Assembly: GCA_036490475.1 (NCBI GenBank)
Contig: DASXDT010000006.1
Span: 248,001 to 312,000, forward strand
Length of the DNA stretch: 64,000 bases
From: Candidatus Tumulicola sp.
Lineage (GTDB): Bacteria > Vulcanimicrobiota > Vulcanimicrobiia > Vulcanimicrobiales > Vulcanimicrobiaceae
Reading direction: 5' to 3'
Both the position numbers and the translations under genes were made by a program. This document shows, in pieces, positions 43,845 to 50,301 of this stretch. The notes below the pieces were generated by a model. That model had not been told where the DNA came from. It saw only the letters and a program-made list of their open reading frames with translations, and did no database searches. Each line of letters begins with the position of its first letter. The first letter of the stretch is position 1.

Positions 43845-44846
43845 GTGGAATCACGCATTCGGGTCACCGAAGCGATGGCAGTCTTGAAGGGGAATGGCGT
43901 TCAGATCAGCCCCGATAAGCTTCAGCGTTGGCGCTGCTTCGGAATCGAGTCCGTTCGAGTAGGGCGCGCCAACTATCTTGATCCGCCCGTCTACCGAAAT
44001 CTGCAGTATATCCTAGAGATCGAACGGAGATTTGGATTCTCGCGCGACCACGACGGGTTAGCGCTCGAACTCGCTTATAGAAGATATCCGACCGTCCCGT
44101 GGGATCGCGTACATGACGGGGCTTGCAAAGAGCTACGAATAATGTTTAACAAGTTCAGCCGTGAGCTCTACCGCATCGATAACTCCAGCGGCTTCGTAGC
44201 GCCGCGTGCGAATCATCTAGCCCGCATGATTGCGCGCCGATACATCCCGGACCGCAAAATAAAAGAAGGTCCGTCTCGGAAAGTCGCGCGCGACATTCTG
44301 GTCAGAGTTGCTGAACTGTGGCTCCGTGTAACCTATAACAACGAATCTATCAAGGATTATCAAATTCGCCCAATCTTGTACATAATGGGTGGCCACGACC
44401 CACTTGTCATCCCGTTGGCGGCCAGCATTGCGGTACTACTGAACATCGTCGTTCCGATACTACGAGTAAATCATCGTAACTCGTTGCATGAGGTTTTGGA
44501 ATCAGATTTCGATATTGCTAGAATTCAGGCGACGGTTTCGGCTATGCGTAGTATCTTCGCCCTCAATCAACAGCTCTGGATCGCCGGCGTCGCTGCCTTC
44601 GAGTCTCATACAGTGGACTATCCATCGATTGAAGACGTCGAACTTGGTTCGGACAGAACCGATATTTCGCTGCGCAGCATGATCTATGCCGGGGCGGCGT
44701 ATCTCGAAGCTGACCCAGCGGCAAAACCGGCTATGGACTTGTTTAAGGCTGGCACGCCACCGGACTTGTCTGTGCCGATCGCACAGCTCGCCGGACTCAA
44801 GAATGCTATCACGACCGTTTTTTCCGGGAGCTTGTCGAATGACTGA
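43845..44846 (+). CDS. MerR-like HTH protein preceding Cas1
   Basis: 333 residues, GTG start. The first 35 residues resemble a MerR/excisionase winged helix (VTEAMAVLKGNGVQISPDKL then QRWRCFGIESV). The next block (YRNLQYILEIERRFGFSRDH) is shared with copy 2. The remainder is helical and has no recognisable domain; a hydrophobic stretch (LVIPLAASIAVLLNIVVPIL) lies near residues 185-205. Its end overlaps the Cas1 start by 8 bp, as in copy 2. It is far less conserved between the copies than Cas1, so it may carry element-specific binding. Confidence 0.72.
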   Translation: MESRIRVTEAMAVLKGNGVQISPDKLQRWRCFGIESVRVGRANYLDPPVYRNLQYILEIERRFGFSRDHDGLALELAYRRYPTVPWDRVHDGACKELRIMFNKFSRELYRIDNSSGFVAPRANHLARMIARRYIPDRKIKEGPSRKVARDILVRVAELWLRVTYNNESIKDYQIRPILYIMGGHDPLVIPLAASIAVLLNIVVPILRVNHRNSLHEVLESDFDIARIQATVSAMRSIFALNQQLWIAGVAAFESHTVDYPSIEDVELGSDRTDISLRSMIYAGAAYLEADPAAKPAMDLFKAGTPPDLSVPIAQLAGLKNAITTVFSGSLSND

Positions 44847-46200
44847 CACGATTCTGACCGTCGACGGTTACAACGCGTCGTTGAACGTTGAGCGTGGCCA
44901 TCTGATTGTACGCGATGGGTTCACACAAGGTGACCGGCGTGAGATTCGCTTTCCACGCGGCCGCTGTAGAGTGAACCGGATCGTGGTCCGTGCCCCAGGC
45001 GGGACGGTCACAATGGACGCGATCAGGTGGTGCGCCGATATGGGCATCGCACTTTCGTTCATGGACTCGGACAGCCGCCTCCTGAACTGTATGGTTCCGG
45101 ACGCCCCGCACGACGGTCCAGTGAAACGTGCCCAGGCAATTTCCGCCGTCACTGACGATGCGCCGCACCTGGCACGGTATCTCCTCGGGAAGAAGATGGA
45201 CTCGCAGATTCATGCCATGGAACGAGACTTTCCGCGTCTCGGAATAGGAACAGTCTCGGGGAATTCCGCGAGTACCGCGCAAGTCCACGCTTGCAAAGCG
45301 GGACTTTCGAAGGCGACAACGCTCGTAGACTTCCTGGGACTGGAAGGGCGTGCTGCGCAGTTCTATTGGGACGTGCTGGTCGAGACGCCGCTTCCGTGGA
45401 GACCGTGGGCTTTGTCTCGGATTCCGGCCCATTGGGCCGCGATCTCGCCGCGAACTTCCGGACGCCGCGACAGGGTTCGAGACGCTACGGACCCGTTCAA
45501 CGCCGTACTCAACTATGCGTATACATTGCTAGAGGTCGAGACTCGGATCGCCTGCGAGGCTGTTGGCCTGGATCCAGACCTGGGACTGATCCACATTGAC
45601 GACCGACTTCGAGAGTCGTTCATTTACGATCTGCTGGAACCGTTGCGAGCAAAAGCCGATGTCTGGGCTCTGGAACTATTGCGGAAAGAGACGATGCGAC
45701 CGGTGATGTTCCATGAGCTGCGAGATGGCATCGTGCGCTTAGATCCTGACCTCGCCGGTCTTCTCGCGAAGTCGCTGATGCCGCGCTTCCGGAGCGCTGC
45801 GCTGGATCTCTCTAGCGACTATGCAAAGCAGCTACGTCGGATCACAGTACAGCGGCGATTGCTACGTGAGGCACCGAAGCCGATTGAGCAGCGTCGCGAC
45901 ATGTGCGAGAACTCGCGCTGCGGATACTGCAAAGAACGGTTACCGCGAAAGCGGTTAAAATACTGCGGTCGTACCTGCTATCTGAAGTACAGCACTGAAG
46001 TTGCCAGACCTATAGAGAAGGCGCATGCGCGACTTGCGGAGCTACGGGCTTCTGGGTTAAGCCCAGGGCATGGAGGCGAAGCGGCGAAGCGGCGCGGCTC
46101 TGCCCTCTCTGAGAATAATAGACTTGGGATTACCGGGAGGCGAGCTCGGCCGGTGGGCGAGAATGCGTCGATACGTTCAAAAAGGCCCACGCAAAAATAG
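44839..46200 (+). CDS. cas1: Cas1-family integrase (casposase-like) with C-terminal zinc finger
   Basis: 453 residues from the ATG at 44839. The N-terminal beta domain (TILTVDGYNASLNVERGHL, then GGTVTMDAIRWCADMGIALS) and the helical catalytic domain are those of Cas1. The metal ligands align as Glu169 (GLEGRAAQFYW), His252 (DLGLIHIDD) and Asp264 (FIYDLLEPLR). After residue 355 comes a non-Cas1 tail: a C-x2-C...C-x3-C zinc finger (Cys361, 364, 376, 380) and a basic end (LSPGHGGEAAKRRG). No Cas2 or CRISPR array accompanies it. By family knowledge it should catalyse DNA integration; casposases often have an extra C-terminal DNA-binding domain. Confidence 0.87.
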   Translation: MTDTILTVDGYNASLNVERGHLIVRDGFTQGDRREIRFPRGRCRVNRIVVRAPGGTVTMDAIRWCADMGIALSFMDSDSRLLNCMVPDAPHDGPVKRAQAISAVTDDAPHLARYLLGKKMDSQIHAMERDFPRLGIGTVSGNSASTAQVHACKAGLSKATTLVDFLGLEGRAAQFYWDVLVETPLPWRPWALSRIPAHWAAISPRTSGRRDRVRDATDPFNAVLNYAYTLLEVETRIACEAVGLDPDLGLIHIDDRLRESFIYDLLEPLRAKADVWALELLRKETMRPVMFHELRDGIVRLDPDLAGLLAKSLMPRFRSAALDLSSDYAKQLRRITVQRRLLREAPKPIEQRRDMCENSRCGYCKERLPRKRLKYCGRTCYLKYSTEVARPIEKAHARLAELRASGLSPGHGGEAAKRRGSALSENNRLGITGRRARPVGENASIRSKRPTQK

Positions 46201-46332
46201 CCCGATGAGGCGTCGAGCTCTCGCTCGTCAATCGTCGTGCCGGGTGGAGCGCGAACTTAGTCTCGGAGGGTAGCCCTACGATTGAACGAATCCTTTTGGT
46301 GGCATGAAAACGTTATGGATGAGGAACCACCC

Positions 46333-46584
46333 ATGACCACAGCACTCGCTTCTCCCGCAAGTCCGCCTGCTCTCGACCCCGCCTACGCCGAATCGATCAC
46401 TCAGCGACTCAGCGATCTTGGGGTGAAGCCCGTCGGAATAGTCAATCGGCAGCTCGTTCTACGCATCGAGGATACCGGGAGTGTAAACGCGCTCGGCCCG
46501 GACCGTTTCGTTGAAACGCTGCTGGATCGATTGAGAAGTGAGCAGCGGCTTTGGGAAAGCATTGATTCAATCAACTTTACCTAA
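46333..46584 (+). CDS. Small hypothetical protein
   Basis: 83 residues from the ATG at 46333 (GAGGA upstream); the frame is open from 46282. Ala/Pro-rich start, then PAYAESITQRLSDLGVKPVG, IVNRQLVLRIEDTGSVNALG and an amphipathic end. No family recognised. First of four overlapping plus-strand genes directly after module 1, so it could be cargo of that module. Confidence 0.5.
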   Translation: MTTALASPASPPALDPAYAESITQRLSDLGVKPVGIVNRQLVLRIEDTGSVNALGPDRFVETLLDRLRSEQRLWESIDSINFT

Positions 46585-47374
46585 ATCGTCCGCTCCGCGG
46601 TTGCCGAGGGTTGCCGTGATTCTAACGAGCGCGTGCTACGCCGCGCTCGTTTTTTCTATCTGCGCTTTCGCATTTTGGCTTCCCGAACACCCGCCGTTTT
46701 TTCGCTGTCTCTTCGCCCAGGCGGAGTGCTCCGCCGCACTCGCAACCTGGGCGCTCGTCGCAGTTAGCACCGTAGCATTCCTGGCCGCATACTATGCGGC
46801 TCTAAAAGCCTCGGAGGCCTTCTTGGTGTCTGCTCAAGCGTTGGAAGTCTCGCAGAACGCTTTTGACCTTGAAAGCCGAGCAATTCTTGGCCAGTCGTTA
46901 TGCGATCATAACGACAATCAAAAACCGCGCGTCACATTGTACGTGGACACTCAAGCGCGAACGGTTGAGTATGCAGCGCCGACCGTTTTAGACGACAAGG
47001 ACTATTTCTCGATCCACTACGATTTTCTAAGCCTAGGTCGCACCCCGCTTGAGCAGGTATTCGCTACCGTGGAAATTTTCCCGACAGCCGCGGAATCATT
47101 TAAGTCGGAAATATTAGTTGGAAACCTGACATCACAAAAAGATGCGCACATAGAGCTTCGTATCAAGCGGGTTCTAAACCCACCGCAGATAGAGTGGCAT
47201 TCAGTAGCGCGCGATACGCGAGGCGAATTGGCGTATCACCCGGTACCGCGGATCGCTGTGCAAGTCGTCATTGATAAGAATTCGGTCGCTGACATTAAGT
47301 ACTTTCCCGTGTTGGCGCCGCCCGATGAACAGATCTCACAAAAGCAAGTAGACCCGGCGGATAAGAGTGCCTGA
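46538..47374 (+). CDS. Membrane protein of unknown function
   Basis: 278 residues with two transmembrane helices near the N-terminus (VAVILTSACYAALVFSICAF and TWALVAVSTVAFLAAYYAAL) and a cytoplasmic or periplasmic domain of about 180 residues with beta pattern (KPRVTLYVDTQARTVEYAAP). GTG start overlapping the preceding gene by 47 bp; a later start is possible. It overlaps the next gene by 8 bp. The layout, two helices plus a soluble domain, is common in unassigned defence cassettes, but nothing specific is recognised. Confidence 0.6.
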   Translation: MSSGFGKALIQSTLPKSSAPRLPRVAVILTSACYAALVFSICAFAFWLPEHPPFFRCLFAQAECSAALATWALVAVSTVAFLAAYYAALKASEAFLVSAQALEVSQNAFDLESRAILGQSLCDHNDNQKPRVTLYVDTQARTVEYAAPTVLDDKDYFSIHYDFLSLGRTPLEQVFATVEIFPTAAESFKSEILVGNLTSQKDAHIELRIKRVLNPPQIEWHSVARDTRGELAYHPVPRIAVQVVIDKNSVADIKYFPVLAPPDEQISQKQVDPADKSA

Positions 47375-47657
47375 TCAACCAAAGTCGCCTCAAGACTACA
47401 GACTCGACAGCTACCTCTGTTGGCCAAAAACTTGGTTCTGGCGGGGAGTCTTGGTACTGGTGCCGCTCGCGCTCGCGTGGATCTCGTACCATCAGGGAGC
47501 CGAGCTAGGGAATAATTCTTGCCCCACGGAGGATGCGGCTAGTTACAGCAGACAAAACTGCCAAACGATTCTTCGTAAGAACTTCGAGCACCATTTAAAC
47601 AGTATCGATTACACCGTGCGGAGCATATTGAAAAAGGAACGATTCCGTGGCCATTAG
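47367..47657 (+). CDS. Single-pass membrane protein
   Basis: 96 residues, GTG start, with one transmembrane segment (WRGVLVLVPLALAWISYHQG) and a soluble C-terminal half containing two cysteines (NNSCPTEDAASYSRQNCQTI). It overlaps both neighbours (8 and 11 bp). Function unknown. Confidence 0.55.
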   Translation: MPDQPKSPQDYRLDSYLCWPKTWFWRGVLVLVPLALAWISYHQGAELGNNSCPTEDAASYSRQNCQTILRKNFEHHLNSIDYTVRSILKKERFRGH

Positions 47658-47991
47658 CGTTTACGCGTCAGCGTCGGCAACGCCCGAGAGTCTACTTGAA
47701 AGCCTCAAACAGAAGGTTCGCGTGGGCGATATTGAGACCTGGAGTATCGACTCGGACGGCGACTTTACTCACACACCGCAACAATGGAAGGACCAAGCTT
47801 ACTTGCGTCCGCGTATCGTGAATGGCGTCCTGCAATTCTTCTTAATCGGACGAAAAAGCGTTAAAATGTCCAAGGAAGTGTACGGAGTCTATCATGGACG
47901 CTTCTCCGAAATGCTTTTAACACACTTTGACACTTCGATGCGCGAACTGAAACTTTCGTCCCTGCGGGCACCTGGCGACGTATTTACATAG
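47647..47991 (+). CDS. Small soluble hypothetical protein
   Basis: 114 residues, GTG start overlapping the previous gene by 11 bp. The fold appears alpha/beta (ISVYASASATPESLLESLKQ, then YLRPRIVNGVLQFFLIGRKS and a final amphipathic helix MLLTHFDTSMRELK). Family unknown. It ends the four-gene cassette, with a terminator-like hairpin 24 bp downstream. Confidence 0.55.
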   Translation: MAISVYASASATPESLLESLKQKVRVGDIETWSIDSDGDFTHTPQQWKDQAYLRPRIVNGVLQFFLIGRKSVKMSKEVYGVYHGRFSEMLLTHFDTSMRELKLSSLRAPGDVFT

Positions 47992-48355
47992 AATATGGAG
48001 CCCAGTAATCATTGAGGCCAGAAACTGGCCTTTGGTGTTTCTCGCGCGGCCACGCAGATAGCGTTGCTCATGAGTTTATCCACTGCAGTGGCCGACCAAC
48101 TCAGGGAAACAGCGAACGCTCCTAGCCGACTGCGTCTAACAAGCTGGGCATCGCCGGAGCCGAAATAGACCCCAAGAGAGCTTTATCACGTGGGTATCCG
48201 ATTGCGAGATCTAGCATGCCTGGGAAAGAAGGGGGCGGCCTCCCTTTTGGCGAGTTCACATACACGCTTCATCGTCTGACCTATCTTGGCGGTTTGAAAA
48301 TCCAATGGACGTACAAGATTATCGCCGGAGCGTGAAGGGGAAATATACTTAACTC
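47992..48355. other. Intergenic region
   Basis: These 364 bp have no convincing gene. They hold the hairpin at 48015-48031 near the left edge and an AT-rich stretch before 48356 that probably contains the promoter of the OLD-like gene (GGGGAAATATACTTAACTC). Nothing else was recognised. Confidence 0.5.
48015..48035 (+). terminator. Terminator-like hairpin
   Basis: AGGCCAG / CTGGCCT pair with an AAA loop, followed by a short T-containing stretch (TTTGGTGTTT). It ends the 46333-47991 cassette. Confidence 0.55.
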
Positions 48356-50098
48356 ATGCCATGCGTGATTGAAACGCTGTCATTTAGCGACGGTTCCGAT
48401 GTAAAACTGTCCAGATTGACGATTATCGTAGGCCCTAATAATGGAGGCAAGAGCAGAGCCCTTCGCGACATCGAAGCGGTTGTCACAAATAACATTCATC
48501 ATCGCCCGCAGGTTGTGACGGGAGCAAGGCTCATTCTGCCAAGTACCCTTGAGGAGGCCGTGAAACTAAGTGGCTTTCGATATACCGAAAAAGGGCTTGA
48601 CGGTTTTAGAGTGGAGGGCCTTGCATCATCTATGTCGGAGCCCTTCGCCCGAGATAATCTCTCAAAAAAGGCGGTGGTCGATATTTTCTCGGCTGCAGCA
48701 TCCGCGGCACAACGAACGCAGCAGATACTCAGTATTTTTGGCCAAGGATTCGTTATGCGTCTCGGAACCGAGGAACGTCTGGCAATATCGAGCCTGAAGC
48801 AAGTCGCCCCGGCGGGAGCCCCCACTTCGCTAATAGATCTTTTGTTTCGTGGAGGTGCGAACGCGGAGCGATCACTTGCCTCCGCAATATTGCAAGCATT
48901 TCCAAGCTCTTATTTAAGGCTTGATTATAGCACTCAGTCGCGCGTCACTCTACGCGTCGGTGATTCGGACATCTTAACAGTAAGCATCGATCCTCGCGAA
49001 CAAGTCCTAGACTTCGAGCCATTTTCGATGTTAGAGTCGCAAGGAGACGGGCTCAGGAGCTACGCGGCACTTTGCTTAGGCCTCGATATTGCGAAACGTC
49101 CGGTGACACTGATAGATGAGCCTGAGACTTTCTTACACCCGCCGCAAATCCAGGCTCTGGGCAGATATATCCATGAATCTGGAAGTCAACAGATTATAAT
49201 CTCAACACACAGCGTCGACCTAGTCCAAAGCATAGCTCATGCCTCGTCTGAAGCGACAATTATTCGTCTCACCCGAACGGAGAACGTAAATCACGCACGA
49301 GTTGTCTCGCCAAGCAGATTAGAAGATTTAATTTCAGACCCGTTGGTCTCATCCGCTCGTTGCCTCGATGCGATGTTCTACCGCGGGGCTGTAATTACAG
49401 AGGGCGACTCGGATAGACTGCTCTACCAACGAGTGTATGATCGTCAGTTTAGAGGTGATGATATTCATTTCCTAAATGCTCAAAGCAAGCAAACTATTCA
49501 CAAAATAGCACGCGCTTACAACGAAATGGGAGTTCCTTGCGCTGCCATAGTGGATTTCGACATATTAAACGACGCTCGAACCTTCACCGAGTTACTGAAT
49601 GCCTTGAGTATTGAGGGCTCTTCAAGAGAAAAAGCGATTGCTTTGCGAGCACGGATTGCTGGAGATATAGAGGGGCCCGGAAAGCTTGAAGAAAGGCGCG
49701 CCAGCTATGTCAAGCAAGTTGAAACGACCCAAAGAAGAATCGACTCAACGACTGATGTTCAAGCACAAATGCAAGACCTCTCCGACCTGGGTGATAAACT
49801 ACGCTTTGCAAACGATCCCTGGCTTGACGCAAAGCGCAATGGCGCCGGCGCACTACAGGATGATTCGAGCGTTGCTTTTTTCGAGCTGTGTGACATTGTC
49901 GAGCGTTCAGGTTTGTTCATCGTTCCAGTAGGCGAACTCGAGGGTTGGCTCCATGACGCGGTGAGTACATCGCGTAAGAACAAGGCAAACTGGCTAGCAG
50001 CCTCGCTGAAAGCACTTCCCCATCTTTTAACGGAGCCGACAGATGTCTGGGCTTTCATTGCGCGCGTTCGCGAATATTTGATCGGTCAGAGTAATTAG
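48356..50098 (+). CDS. OLD-family ATPase/TOPRIM nuclease
   Basis: 580 residues. The N-terminal ABC/SMC-type ATPase has Walker A VGPNNGGKS (residues 25-33), Walker B TLIDEPETFLHPPQ (about 250-263) and the H-loop ISTHSVD (about 282). The C-terminal TOPRIM domain shows AVITEGDSDRLLY (Glu at about 349) and a downstream VDFDILND (about 400). OLD nucleases act in anti-phage defence, alone or with a helicase as in Gabija; no helicase is adjacent. Base composition is lower in GC than in the chromosomal half. Convergent with the SIR2 gene. Confidence 0.85.
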   Translation: MPCVIETLSFSDGSDVKLSRLTIIVGPNNGGKSRALRDIEAVVTNNIHHRPQVVTGARLILPSTLEEAVKLSGFRYTEKGLDGFRVEGLASSMSEPFARDNLSKKAVVDIFSAAASAAQRTQQILSIFGQGFVMRLGTEERLAISSLKQVAPAGAPTSLIDLLFRGGANAERSLASAILQAFPSSYLRLDYSTQSRVTLRVGDSDILTVSIDPREQVLDFEPFSMLESQGDGLRSYAALCLGLDIAKRPVTLIDEPETFLHPPQIQALGRYIHESGSQQIIISTHSVDLVQSIAHASSEATIIRLTRTENVNHARVVSPSRLEDLISDPLVSSARCLDAMFYRGAVITEGDSDRLLYQRVYDRQFRGDDIHFLNAQSKQTIHKIARAYNEMGVPCAAIVDFDILNDARTFTELLNALSIEGSSREKAIALRARIAGDIEGPGKLEERRASYVKQVETTQRRIDSTTDVQAQMQDLSDLGDKLRFANDPWLDAKRNGAGALQDDSSVAFFELCDIVERSGLFIVPVGELEGWLHDAVSTSRKNKANWLAASLKALPHLLTEPTDVWAFIARVREYLIGQSN

Positions 50099-50197
50099 AA
50101 GGTGGATGACACTCTAGAAGAGGCAGGTGAGCAGTCCAGGCCACTAACTTATGTTTTCGGGGACACGGTGAGCGCCGGAATAGCGAAGGTGAAGCGG

Positions 50198-50275
50198 ACC
50201 GGAAGTTTGAAGCCACTTTGTAATATCCCATGGGTTTCGCAGAGGGATATTACAAAGTGACTTCAAACTTCCGGT
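50198..50275. repeat. Fold-back palindrome made of clostripain-gene sequence
   Basis: Left arm 50198-50229 (starts ACCGGAAGTTTGAAGCC) pairs with 50244-50275 over 32 bp with one mismatch; the loop is 14 bases. The loop plus right arm, 50230-50275, equals 34964-35009 of the truncated peptidase gene with one mismatch. The left arm is the exact reverse complement of 34978-35009. It lies between two convergent genes and could also act as a terminator, but its origin is clearly gene-derived. Confidence 0.85.
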
Positions 50276-50301
50276 TTCTACTTGATCCTCGACACGCAGT
50301 T

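Larger units (their letters stand above)
39715..46200. mobile_element. Casposon-like module, copy 1 (ends not defined)
   Basis: Five genes: polB, HNH-membrane protein and HTH protein on the minus strand; MerR-like protein and Cas1 on the plus strand from a shared divergent promoter region. Consecutive same-strand genes overlap by 4-8 bp. There is no Cas2, effector or CRISPR array. Casposons are Cas1-driven transposons that carry PolB, HNH and HTH genes. No terminal inverted repeat or target duplication was found by eye, so the coordinates only span the genes. Confidence 0.65.

Noticed and set aside
43739-43867. N-terminal extension of the HTH protein in copy 1
   Set aside because: An AAAGGAGG site supports the ATG at 43738, and copy 2 has no such extension.
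44686-44838. N-terminal extension of Cas1 copy 1
   Set aside because: These 51 codons lie in the end of the MerR-like gene and are absent in copy 2, where Cas1 starts at the equivalent ATG.
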